Translations under genes and position numbers: made by a program
From: CAVSUR01 sp052143655
Lineage (GTDB): Bacteria; Actinomycetota; Actinomycetes; Streptosporangiales; Streptosporangiaceae
Assembly (NCBI GenBank): GCA_052143655.1
Contig: JBKQSL010000278.1
Location: forward strand, 1 to 6,500
Direction: 5' to 3'
DNA: 6,500 bases
The notes under the pieces: generated by a model
Database searches by the model: none
The model's input: the letters and a program-made list of their open reading frames with translations, nothing else
Told to the model about the DNA's origin: nothing
In this document: piece after piece, positions 1-5,295 of the stretch
Layout: each line of letters opens with the position of its first letter
Numbering within the stretch: the first letter of the stretch is position 1

Positions 1-45
1 GGCGTCACCCCGTGCCGCTGACAGCATCCATTTCACTGTGACGAT

Positions 46-50
46 GGAGG
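46..50 (+). promoter_or_regulatory. Ribosome binding site deciding the GTG start at 58
   Basis: GGAGG lies 7 nt before GTG. It is the only purine-rich Shine-Dalgarno match at good spacing here, so it supports a non-ATG start. Confidence 0.7.
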
Positions 51-57
51 ACATCCC

Positions 58-612
58 GTGGGCCAGAAGACCGTCCAGTTCAGTGACCTCAGCGGCCAGC
101 TCATCATGGGAGACGACGCGCCTGCGCGGATCGTGATCCATGAGCATCCCGAGCTGGCCGGCGGCCCCGTGGAGATCGAGGCTCTCACGGACGAGGCCCG
201 GGCCATCGAGAAGGCGGCCCTGCGGGTGGCCGTCGTCGACCTGTACCTGCCCGGCGGCGAGGAACCTCGCCGGGTGGCGATGGAAGCCGCGGCATTCGAC
301 CAGATGGCCAGTGACAAGCCCATGAGCGAGCTGCTCGCTGCCGCCCGCCCGGCCAGGCGCAGCCCGCGGCCCGCGGCCGCTCCCGCGGCCCGCGGCGACC
401 GCGCTGACTACGCCACCCTCGAGTACGCGGGCAAGCCGCACCGGGGCAAGGTGACCGACGCGGAGAAGCAGCTCGTCCGCGACCACCTCGACGAGATCAA
501 CCAGCGGCTAGCCACGCAGGGCCTGCGGACCATCAGCCCGGCCGACCCCGATCACATCGAGCGTTACGGCCTGGCGGTGACCGCCAGCCAGCCGGACGCC
601 GCAGCCGGGTAG
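58..612 (+). CDS. Hypothetical two-domain protein, 184 aa
   Basis: I do not recognise a named family and assign no function. The GTG start is chosen because GGAGG (46-50) sits 7 nt upstream; an ATG at 44 is out of frame. Residues 1-95 look like a compact alpha/beta domain with strand-like stretches (KTVQFSDLSGQLI, ARIVIHEH, VAVVDLYLPG) and a helix around 76-96. Residues 96-115 are a basic Arg/Pro/Ala linker. Residues 116-172 form a second, charged helical unit starting DYATLEYAGKPHRGK and ending DPDHIERYGL. There is no signal peptide or membrane segment, so it should be cytoplasmic. A small N-terminal fold, basic disordered linker and small C-terminal domain loosely recall nucleoid proteins such as Lsr2, but I see no Lsr2 signature and do not claim homology. 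A hairpin directly after the stop suggests it ends its transcript. Confidence 0.85.
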   Translation: MGQKTVQFSDLSGQLIMGDDAPARIVIHEHPELAGGPVEIEALTDEARAIEKAALRVAVVDLYLPGGEEPRRVAMEAAAFDQMASDKPMSELLAAARPARRSPRPAAAPAARGDRADYATLEYAGKPHRGKVTDAEKQLVRDHLDEINQRLATQGLRTISPADPDHIERYGLAVTASQPDAAAG

Positions 613-614
613 AC

Positions 615-634
615 GCTGGCCCGGCCGGGCCAGC
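615..634 (+). terminator. Perfect inverted repeat just after the first gene
   Basis: GCTGGCCCGGCCGGGCCAGC is its own reverse complement over 20 bp, giving an 8-bp GC stem with a GGCC loop, and begins 2 nt after the TAG stop. No T-run follows, which is common for hairpin terminators in high-GC actinobacteria. Confidence 0.6.
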
Positions 635-707
635 CTGTCCTACTGGCTTGATTCGGCAATCGGCTGGGTGCTCCCAGACGGCCAGTTCAGCGGCCGCCGA
701 TCCCGGG

Positions 708-950
708 TTAGCGGACCTGCCGTATCCGCCCGCTGGTTCCCCAGGCTTGGTCATCGGTCCAGATACCGGCGTCTAAATTTAGCCTCTCGCCGAGCGCCAT
801 GCACATCCGGTCGGCGAGCGAGAGCCCCTCATCACGCGCCCATCCGCGGGCTGCTCATTCAGCGTTATCGGCCGTCACTGGCTCGGCCCGGACCCATAGC
901 TGGCGACGATAAGGCACTGCCCCGGTTATCCGATCCCAGGAGATCTTTCC
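708..950 (-). pseudogene. Broken VapC-like PIN-domain toxin, C-terminal half only
   Basis: The minus strand reads, in one frame, RAEPVTADNAE, then a TGA stop (857-855), then AARGWARDEGLSLADRMCMA, LGERLNLDAGIWTDD and QAWGTSGRIRQVR, ending in TAA at 710-708. This is the C-terminal half of an actinobacterial PIN-domain ribonuclease: the conserved SLADR with its catalytic-site Asp, the T(A/D)D-x-AW motif with the second acidic residue, and the usual IRQ(I/V)R ending. VapC toxins are usually about 130 residues and cut tRNA or rRNA. Here the frame is recognisable only from about 893, weakly from 950, and no LDASALL-type N-terminal motif is found in any minus frame upstream. No VapB antitoxin is visible. 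The gene is therefore both truncated and interrupted, and should be non-functional. Confidence 0.72.
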
Positions 951-1008
951 TGGCAAAAATGCCCGGCGTACCCTGAGGCAACGGTTGATCAGGCCGTTTC
1001 GCGCTGCC

Positions 1009-1015
1009 GGAGGGG
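1009..1015 (+). promoter_or_regulatory. Ribosome binding site of the 109-aa gene
   Basis: GGAGGGG precedes the ATG at 1019 with unusually short spacing, 5 nt if counted from GGAGG. It supports this start over any later one. Confidence 0.6.
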
Positions 1016-1018
1016 ACA

Positions 1019-1348
1019 ATGGGCATCTTCTGGAATTATGCTGACGAACCACCACCAAGTGTCGTCGCATCATTCAGCGAAGCGCTGGCGAAGGCTCCCC
1101 CGCAAGGCCCCGCTCTCGCACAGGAAGCGCAAACTCGCGCAGCGGCTGCCGCTGGCGTAACACCGCGCGCCAGCCTGAACCGGCTGAACCTCGTTGTCGC
1201 CCTCGGCACTGTCGCCGTGCTCCTCGGGGCCGGAATCGGCACCGATGCCGCTAACCTGCCCAATTCAAGCAAAGCTATATACGCCCTGGCGACTACAGCC
1301 TTCGGGATTGTCGTCGGGCTGCTCACCGGCGAAAAGCCCAAGACATAA
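1019..1348 (+). CDS. Small two-helix membrane protein, 109 aa, unknown function
   Basis: The ATG is preceded by GGAGGGG (1009-1015), 3 to 5 nt away depending on which core pairs. Residues 1-53 are soluble and Ala/Pro-rich. Residues about 57-74 (LVVALGTVAVLLGAGIG) and 85-103 (AIYALATTAFGIVVGLL) are hydrophobic enough to span the membrane, separated by a short TDAANLPNSS loop, and a short charged tail GEKPKT follows. I recognise no family. The helical-hairpin topology fits many small actinobacterial membrane proteins. It also superficially fits holins, but no lysis genes are nearby, so I do not call it one. Codon use includes ATA, AAA, ACA and ACT, less GC-biased than the neighbours, which hints at transferred or relaxed sequence. 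The gene converges on the next one across a hairpin. Confidence 0.72.
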   Translation: MGIFWNYADEPPPSVVASFSEALAKAPPQGPALAQEAQTRAAAAAGVTPRASLNRLNLVVALGTVAVLLGAGIGTDAANLPNSSKAIYALATTAFGIVVGLLTGEKPKT

Positions 1349-1366
1349 ACAGCCGGCGGTCCCGGT

Positions 1367-1396
1367 CCAGCCAGGGCGCCCTTTCCCTGAGGCTGG
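1367..1396. terminator. Bidirectional hairpin between convergent genes
   Basis: CCAGCC (1367-1372) pairs with GGCTGG (1391-1396), and inside it AGGG (1373-1376) pairs with CCCT (1385-1388), with a 2-nt bulge. AGGGCGCCCT (1373-1382) is also a perfect palindrome. It sits 18 nt after the plus-strand stop and touches the minus-strand stop, the expected place for a shared terminator. Confidence 0.5.
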
Positions 1397-2104
1397 CTAG
1401 CCGCCGTGGTAGCCAGCCATGGCCGGGATGACCTTGACGGTCAGATACAGAACCACGAATCCGTAACCCCCGGCCACCGCGATGATCGTCAGCGGGCGGG
1501 CCAGCTGATAACCTCTGTCGCCGGGTTCCGCCAGGCCCACGCCCACGGCGGCGAACCGCGACACCCTGGCCTGCGGCAAGCCGTGCTCGCGCTGGTAGTC
1601 CAGCGCCCACTGCACCGGCTCGACGGCGGTGCGGCGGAGCATGGACAGCCGCACACCCGAGCGGTCGGTGAGGATCACGTAGTCGACCCGCCGCCCCTGT
1701 CCGTACTGGCTCCTGAAGTTCCACCGCACCCGCCGGACACTGCTCAGCTCGGCCAGGTTGAGCGTCCGGCGCCCGGTCCAGCTCCGGCCGGTCATCAGCA
1801 TCCGCTGCCGGTCGACCCGCGGCAGCTGACGGCGGCTCGTCACGGTCGGGCCGCCCGCCCACACGCCCTGTACCAGCAGCCAGAAGAACGCGATAACCCC
1901 GATGCCCGGCGGCGTGATCTTGGTAACGGCCAGCACCGCGCTCAGCACCAGCAGGGCCGGCATGGCGTAAAGCGGCACCCACCAGCCGATCCGGCTGCGG
2001 CGCAGCGAGATCTGCGGCGGCACCGTGGCAGCGGGAACCTGGCGTGCCCCGGGCTGAGCGGATTGCGCCGGGACGGCCCCCGCAGCCGGGTTATCGGGTG
2101 ACAC
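1397..2104 (-). CDS. Membrane protein with possible PH-like middle region, 235 aa
   Basis: Residues 1-35 are a Pro/Ala-rich cytoplasmic tail. Two membrane segments follow at about 41-61 (WWVPLYAMPALLVLSAVLAV) and 66-84 (GIGVIAFFWLLVQGVWAG), then a soluble region at about 87-195, and a last segment at 205-229 (TIIAVAGGYGFVVLYLTVKV). The soluble part alternates short strands with basic turns (RQRMLMTGRSWTGRRTLNLAEL, then RVDYVILTDRSGVRLSML), resembling the bacterial PH-like fold found in small membrane proteins; this is inferred from pattern only. GTG at 2104 is the first start after an in-frame TGA and has no good Shine-Dalgarno, so it may be translated from a leaderless message, or the true start may lie inside the tail. 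Hairpins separate it from the exporter operon upstream, so it is probably transcribed alone. Function unknown. Confidence 0.72.
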   Translation of the reverse strand: MSPDNPAAGAVPAQSAQPGARQVPAATVPPQISLRRSRIGWWVPLYAMPALLVLSAVLAVTKITPPGIGVIAFFWLLVQGVWAGGPTVTSRRQLPRVDRQRMLMTGRSWTGRRTLNLAELSSVRRVRWNFRSQYGQGRRVDYVILTDRSGVRLSMLRRTAVEPVQWALDYQREHGLPQARVSRFAAVGVGLAEPGDRGYQLARPLTIIAVAGGYGFVVLYLTVKVIPAMAGYHGG

Positions 2105-2212
2105 GGGGTGAGCGTACCGGCTCGAAGTGCGCCACCACGAAATAGGAGTCGGGTCACGGCCTGTGCAGGCATGCGGGCATCCGGCCGCGTCAACCGCGCA
2201 GTTCGCCGCACC

Positions 2213-2229
2213 CCCCTGGCCGCCAGGGG
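2213..2229. terminator. Short GC hairpin in the gap downstream of the exporter operon
   Basis: CCCCTGG (2213-2219) pairs perfectly with CCAGGGG (2223-2229) around a 3-nt loop. It is about 135 nt past the permease stop and may be a backup terminator or part of the leader of the next minus-strand gene. The rest of 2105-2363 shows no gene; a TTGACG box on the minus strand at 2193-2188 lacks a matching -10. Confidence 0.35.
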
Positions 2230-2328
2230 CTGAAACACCGGCGCAGGAAAAATTTCCGGGCTGTCCTCCCGAGCCGCTCCGGTGCCGGTCAGCAGCCGGA
2301 CCGCGGCGCCCCGGCTGATGGCGCCGCT

Positions 2329-2358
2329 GCGGCGGCCAGCCGCGGGCCTGGCCGCCGC
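2329..2358 (-). terminator. Strong hairpin terminator of the ABC exporter operon
   Basis: GCGGCGGCCAG (2329-2339) and CTGGCCGCCGC (2348-2358) are perfect 11-bp complements around an 8-nt loop, beginning 5 nt past the permease TGA on the minus strand. Position and strength fit a transcription terminator. There is no T-run. Confidence 0.65.
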
Positions 2359-2363
2359 GCTGG

Positions 2364-3140
2364 TCACAGCGACCGCTGGTACGCGCTGAAGGCCCAGCTC
2401 GCCGTGGCGGCGGTTACCGCGATCGCGATGGCCAGGAAGCCTGCGTACGAGCCGACCGCCGACCAGTCCGGGTGCCCCTGCACCGCGAGCCGCCCCGCGC
2501 TGGCCGCCCAGTTCACCGGGTTGTAGCGGGCAACGTCGGCGATCCACTGCGGGACCAGCCGCAGCGACAGGAACGCGCCGGACAGGAACGTCAGCGGCAG
2601 GACCAGCGTGGTGGAGGCACCGATGAGCGCCTCCCGCTGCCGGGTCAGCAGCCCGAACGCGTTGGACAGCCCGGCCATCGCCAGCGCGATCAGCACCGCC
2701 ACGCCGGTCAGCACGACGACGCCCGCGGCCCCGCCGGCGAAGCTGGCCCCGAGGCCCCAGCCGATCGCGATGATCAGGGCGGACTGCACGATCGTGGTGA
2801 CCGCCTGATAGCCGAGCATCGCCGCGGTCAGCGCGCCGCGGCGCACCGGCGCGGTCAGGAACCGGTCCATGACGCCGGTCTGCATGTCCTCGATGTAGGA
2901 CATGCCGGTCCAGCTCGCGCCGAAGATCGCCGTCATGATCACCACCCCGGGCGTGAGGTAGCTGATGTAGCTGCCGGTGCCGAACCCGGGGATCTCGGCG
3001 ACCTTCCGAAACAGGGCTCCGAACAGCAGCAGCCAGATAACCGGCTGCAGCAGCCCGATGGCGATCACCGCCGGCTGCCGGTACAGCTCGCGCAGGTAGC
3101 GCGAGGTGAAGATGACCCAGGACTGGCGGAGGGTGCTCAT
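2364..3140 (-). CDS. ABC-2 type exporter permease (DrrB-like)
   Basis: This 258-residue integral membrane protein is the transmembrane half of an export-type ABC transporter and would carry a hydrophobic substrate, such as an antibiotic or lipid, out of the cell using its partner's ATP hydrolysis. Six hydrophobic segments are visible at about 24-44, 60-80, 111-131, 138-160, 174-194 and 229-251. The ABC-2 core stretch reads GASWTGMSYIEDMQTGVMDR then FLTAPVRRGA at about 74-104, the coupling region that docks on the ATPase. The later YNPVNW (206-211) is also typical of DrrB-type permeases, and the length matches the family. Its ATG overlaps the ATPase stop as ATGA (3140-3137), so the two are translationally coupled. 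The substrate cannot be read from sequence. Confidence 0.93.
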   Translation of the reverse strand: MSTLRQSWVIFTSRYLRELYRQPAVIAIGLLQPVIWLLLFGALFRKVAEIPGFGTGSYISYLTPGVVIMTAIFGASWTGMSYIEDMQTGVMDRFLTAPVRRGALTAAMLGYQAVTTIVQSALIIAIGWGLGASFAGGAAGVVVLTGVAVLIALAMAGLSNAFGLLTRQREALIGASTTLVLPLTFLSGAFLSLRLVPQWIADVARYNPVNWAASAGRLAVQGHPDWSAVGSYAGFLAIAIAVTAATASWAFSAYQRSL

Positions 3141-4123
3141 GCCGCTGCGCTCCCCTCGGCCTGGCGGAACGACCGTCCCGCGTGGCGCAGGTAGACGTCG
3201 TCCAGCGAGGGCCGGGTGACTGACACCGACACCACCGGCAGCCCGCCCGCCTGCAGCCCGGCCAGCACGGCGGGCAGCGCCCGCGGGCCGTCGTCCACCC
3301 GGGCCCGCACGACGGTCCCGTCGGCGGTGACGCCGCTGACCTCCGGCTCGGCGGCCAGGACCTTCTCCGCCCGGCCGGCCAGCGCAGCGTGGGCAAGCTC
3401 GACGAGCACCGAGTCACCGCGCAGGCCCGCCTTCAGCTCGCCGGGCGTGCCGGTGGCGACGACCCGGCCCTGGTCCACGATGGCGACGCGGTCGGCGAAC
3501 TGGTCGGCTTCGTCCAGGTAGTGGGTGGTCACCAGGATGGTGGTGCCGGCCTGCGCCGCCAGGCCGGTCAGCACGGCCCACAGGTCAGCGCGGCCCTCCG
3601 GGTCCAGTCCGGTGGTCGGCTCGTCCAGGAACAAGACCTCCGGCCGGTGCACCAGGACGGTGGCCACATCGAGCCGCCGCCGCATCCCGCCGGAGTAGGT
3701 CCGGGCCTGCCGGCCGGCCGCCTCGGCCAGGCCGAACTGCTCAAGCAGCCCGGTCACCCGGCGGCGCAGCCCGCTGCCCCGCATCCCGTAGAGCCTGCCC
3801 TGCATGGTCATGTTCTCCCGGCCGGTCAGCAGCCCGACCGTGCTGCTGTGCTGGCTCACCGAGCCGATCACCGACCGGACCCGGGCCGGGTGGCGCAGCA
3901 CGTCGACGCCCGCGACCATGGCCTGCCCGTGGTCCGGCCGGGCCAGCGTGGTCAGGATCCGGACGGTCGTGGTCTTGCCGGCGCCGTTCGGGCCCAGCAG
4001 CGCGAACACCGATCCCGCCGCCACCTGGACGCTCAGGCCGTCCAGGGCCCGCACTCCGCCCTTGTAGGACTTGGCCAGCTCCTGCACCTCGACCGCGCCA
4101 TCCGCGGTCGCGAGTTCCGCCAT
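3137..4123 (-). CDS. ABC exporter ATP-binding protein (DrrA-like)
   Basis: A 328-residue cytoplasmic ATPase that powers the permease encoded next to it. Walker A is GPNGAGKTT (44-52), the Q-loop Gln is at 91 (SVSQHSS), the signature is YSGGM (143-147), Walker B with catalytic Glu is VLFLDEP (163-169) followed by the D-loop TTGLD, and the switch His is at 201 (TTHYLDEAD). The C-terminal extension ends RPSLDDVYLRHAGRSFR, typical of the DrrA/daunorubicin-resistance type. The start is ATG at 4123-4121 because AAGGAG lies 6 nt upstream; the frame stays open up to 4330, but that extension runs through the intergenic operator and has no family similarity. It is divergent from a TetR gene and probably repressed by it through the operator at 4154-4179. 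It belongs to a resistance-type exporter family, but the substrate is unknown. Confidence 0.95.
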   Translation of the reverse strand: MAELATADGAVEVQELAKSYKGGVRALDGLSVQVAAGSVFALLGPNGAGKTTTVRILTTLARPDHGQAMVAGVDVLRHPARVRSVIGSVSQHSSTVGLLTGRENMTMQGRLYGMRGSGLRRRVTGLLEQFGLAEAAGRQARTYSGGMRRRLDVATVLVHRPEVLFLDEPTTGLDPEGRADLWAVLTGLAAQAGTTILVTTHYLDEADQFADRVAIVDQGRVVATGTPGELKAGLRGDSVLVELAHAALAGRAEKVLAAEPEVSGVTADGTVVRARVDDGPRALPAVLAGLQAGGLPVVSVSVTRPSLDDVYLRHAGRSFRQAEGSAAA

Positions 4124-4153
4124 CGGTGTCTCCTTAACATCGTTCCCTGCTTG

Positions 4154-4179
4154 AACGTTGTTCTTGCTAGAACATTGTT
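4154..4179. promoter_or_regulatory. Candidate TetR operator in the divergent promoter region
   Basis: AACGTTGTTCT (4154-4164) and AGAACATTGTT (4169-4179) are inverted halves around TGCT, matching at 9 of 11 positions; the inner GTTCT/AGAAC is exact. It lies between the divergent exporter operon and its TetR-family regulator and overlaps the likely exporter -10 box. TetR dimers bind such palindromes, so it should control both directions. Confidence 0.7.
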
Positions 4180-4204
4180 TACTCCAAAACGCCGTTCTCC
4201 GCAA
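4176..4204 (-). promoter_or_regulatory. Putative promoter of the exporter operon
   Basis: On the minus strand TTGCGG (4204-4199) and TAAACA (4181-4176) are spaced 17 nt. The -35 fits sigma-70 moderately and the -10 weakly. The -10 box lies at the edge of the TetR operator, so repressor binding would block it. The message would have a leader of roughly 45 nt with a good Shine-Dalgarno. Confidence 0.35.
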
Positions 4205-4218
4205 GTAGGATGTCTGGC

Positions 4219-4998
4219 ATGGCCCAGACCGCGGAACCCGGCGGACACCAGGCCGCGGGATCGGGCGGACCGCCGCCCGCCGCTCCGCCGCCGCCCTGGC
4301 GGTCCGCGCCGCGCCGGCACGGCGCGGCACCCAGACCGCCGCTCAGCCGGGAGCTGATCGTCAGCGCCGCGCTGGAGGTGATCGAGGCCGACGGCGGCAA
4401 CGCCCTCACCATGCGCCGGGTGGCCGACCAGGTCGGGGTCTCCGCCTCGTCGCTCTACGGCTACGTGGCGAACAAGGAGGAACTGGTCCAGCTGGTCTTC
4501 GAGCAGATCATCAGCGAGATACCGGCCGTCCCGGAGAACCTTGACTGGCAGGACGCGATGCGGGTCTTCGCCCGCGAGATGCTCGGCATCTTCCGGCGGC
4601 ACCCTGGCGTGGCCGGCCTCACCCTGGGCCGGGTGCCGTTCGGCCCGGCGATGATGGACGGCGCGGAGCGCATCCTGGCGGCCCTGCGCGGGGCCGGCAT
4701 CCCGGACCAGGTGGCGGCCTTCGCCGGCGATCTCGGCGCCCTCTACGTCGGCGCGTTCGCCTACGAGCAGGACGTCTCGCCGATTGCCGAGCCGGAGGCC
4801 TTCCAGCAGCAGGCGGCCGGCTGGCTGAAGTCACTGCCCCGGGCCCAGTTCCCCAACCTGGTCGAGATCGCCGACAAGGTCGTCGGCGGCAGCGCCGCCG
4901 ACCGGTTCGAGTGGGGCCTTGACGTCATCATCCGGGGCCTGGGCAGCTACCTGACCGCGCCGCCGTCCCCGGACGCGCACTGGCCGGCCGACGGCTGA
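4219..4998 (+). CDS. TetR/AcrR-family transcriptional repressor
   Basis: A 259-residue dimeric DNA-binding regulator. A Pro/Ala-rich tail of about 40 residues precedes the TetR domain, which begins near LSRELIVSAALEVIEADG; the helix-turn-helix is MRRVADQVGVSASSLYGYVA (about 66-85). The remaining C-terminal part is the helical ligand and dimer domain, ending in WGLDVIIRGLGSYL. Two in-frame ATGs compete, at 4210 and 4219. I prefer 4219: AGGA (4207-4210) is 8 nt upstream, whereas the 4210 ATG has no room for a Shine-Dalgarno. TAGGAT (4206-4211) could alternatively be a -10 box that starts a leaderless message at the 4219 ATG. It is divergent from a DrrAB-type exporter with a shared palindrome, so it most likely represses that exporter and itself until a substrate binds. 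Confidence 0.92.
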   Translation: MAQTAEPGGHQAAGSGGPPPAAPPPPWRSAPRRHGAAPRPPLSRELIVSAALEVIEADGGNALTMRRVADQVGVSASSLYGYVANKEELVQLVFEQIISEIPAVPENLDWQDAMRVFAREMLGIFRRHPGVAGLTLGRVPFGPAMMDGAERILAALRGAGIPDQVAAFAGDLGALYVGAFAYEQDVSPIAEPEAFQQQAAGWLKSLPRAQFPNLVEIADKVVGGSAADRFEWGLDVIIRGLGSYLTAPPSPDAHWPADG

Positions 4999-5025
4999 GT
5001 GACCGGCGGGTGTCCGGCGGATCAC
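4999..5025 (+). terminator. Weak hairpin after the TetR gene
   Basis: GTGACCG (4999-5005) can pair with CGG-A-TCAC (5018-5025) with one bulged A, directly after the TGA. The stem is short and interrupted, so this is only a possible terminator. Confidence 0.25.
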
Positions 5026-5052
5026 GAGTTAGTTACATCCTTGTGATTTACT

Positions 5053-5077
5053 GCACAGGCTCATCCACAACCTGTGC
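5053..5077. repeat. Inverted repeat with a DnaA-box-like loop
   Basis: GCACAGG (5053-5059) and CCTGTGC (5071-5077) are perfect complements around 11 nt. The loop contains TCATCCACA (5061-5069), one mismatch from the DnaA box TTATCCACA. It could be a terminator for the TetR gene, an operator, or part of a replication or partition locus. Only one such box is seen, so an origin is not supported. Confidence 0.4.
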
Positions 5078-5248
5078 GTAATGGGCATGGACGGGGCAGC
5101 CGGGCACTCCCGGTACCTCGCGAGCGAAACCGGCCAGCATCGAGAAAACGCAGTACCCGCAGTCCTACTGCGATACCGTGAGGCGTCCTGACAGCCCCTG
5201 GGCGCGCGGGTGACGTTTCGTACTGTGGTGCGAACCTTCCGCAGTCAC

Positions 5249-5278
5249 GCCGGACCTGCCTACCGCGGAACGTCCGGC
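5249..5278. repeat. Inverted repeat immediately upstream of the ParA gene
   Basis: GCCGGAC (5249-5255) and GTCCGGC (5272-5278) are perfect 7-bp arms around 16 nt, ending 17 nt before the ATG. This is where a promoter would be expected, so it may be an operator or a 5' leader hairpin. No clear -10/-35 pair was found. Confidence 0.35.
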
Positions 5279-5295
5279 ACTGCAATACTGCCTGG

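Larger units (their letters stand above)
613..1018. other. Gene-free stretch holding a hairpin and a toxin relic
   Basis: This 406-base gap contains the inverted repeat at 615-634 and the PIN-domain relic on the minus strand, but no intact gene I can support. A plus-strand open frame at 668-976 is low-complexity, very Arg-rich, and lies antisense to the relic. A weaker 8-bp inverted repeat (786-793 with 811-818) falls within the relic's coding sequence and probably has no role of its own. Segments such as 771-784 and 950-960 are more AT-rich than the neighbouring genes. Confidence 0.6.
5049..5291. repeat. ACTGC/GCAGT repeat cluster, candidate parS-like centromere and operator
   Basis: Between the TetR and ParA genes ACTGC occurs on the plus strand at 5050, 5167, 5279 and 5287, and on the minus strand (GCAGT) at 5150, 5159 and 5241; a variant ACTGT is at 5222. 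Four extend to TACTGC. CGCAGTA (5149-5155) and TACTGCG (5166-5172) form an inverted repeat with a further CGCAGT between them, 9 nt from the first. ACTGC at 5279 and 5287 are 8 nt apart, just before the parA start. Ribbon-helix-helix partition proteins such as omega and ParG bind short repeated motifs upstream of their operon, serving as both centromere and operator. That this array is the site for the protein encoded at 5964-6257 is inference. Confidence 0.5.

Noticed and set aside
855..857. TGA in the toxin relic read as selenocysteine
   Set aside because: The position is not a conserved catalytic site, no recoding hairpin is evident, and the gene also lacks its N-terminal half.
668..976. 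102-codon plus-strand frame in the intergenic gap
   Set aside because: Low-complexity Arg/Pro-rich product, antisense to the recognisable toxin relic, no good Shine-Dalgarno.
1406..2101. Long plus-strand open frame antisense to the PH-like membrane gene
   Set aside because: Composition is Arg/His/Gly/Pro-rich without domain character; the minus-strand frame has coherent membrane segments. A GC-rich shadow.
2165..2193. Minus-strand promoter with TTGACG -35 box
   Set aside because: The -35 is good, but the sequence 17 nt downstream is GCCTGC, with no -10 match.
2472..3194. Long plus-strand open frame opposite the permease
   Set aside because: Highly repetitive Arg/Gln/Gly/His product typical of antisense frames in GC-rich DNA; the minus strand encodes a clear ABC-2 permease.
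1942..3417. 491-codon minus-strand frame spanning permease and gap
   Set aside because: Out of frame with both recognised genes, crosses a terminator hairpin, and has shadow-like Arg/Ala/Gly composition.
4124..4330. N-terminal extension of the ATPase to a start at 4330
   Set aside because: It would run through the operator and the tetR start, lacks family similarity, and a good Shine-Dalgarno points to 4123.
3389..4357. 322-codon plus-strand open frame opposite the ATPase
   Set aside because: Antisense to a gene with every ABC motif; no domain features and no ribosome site.
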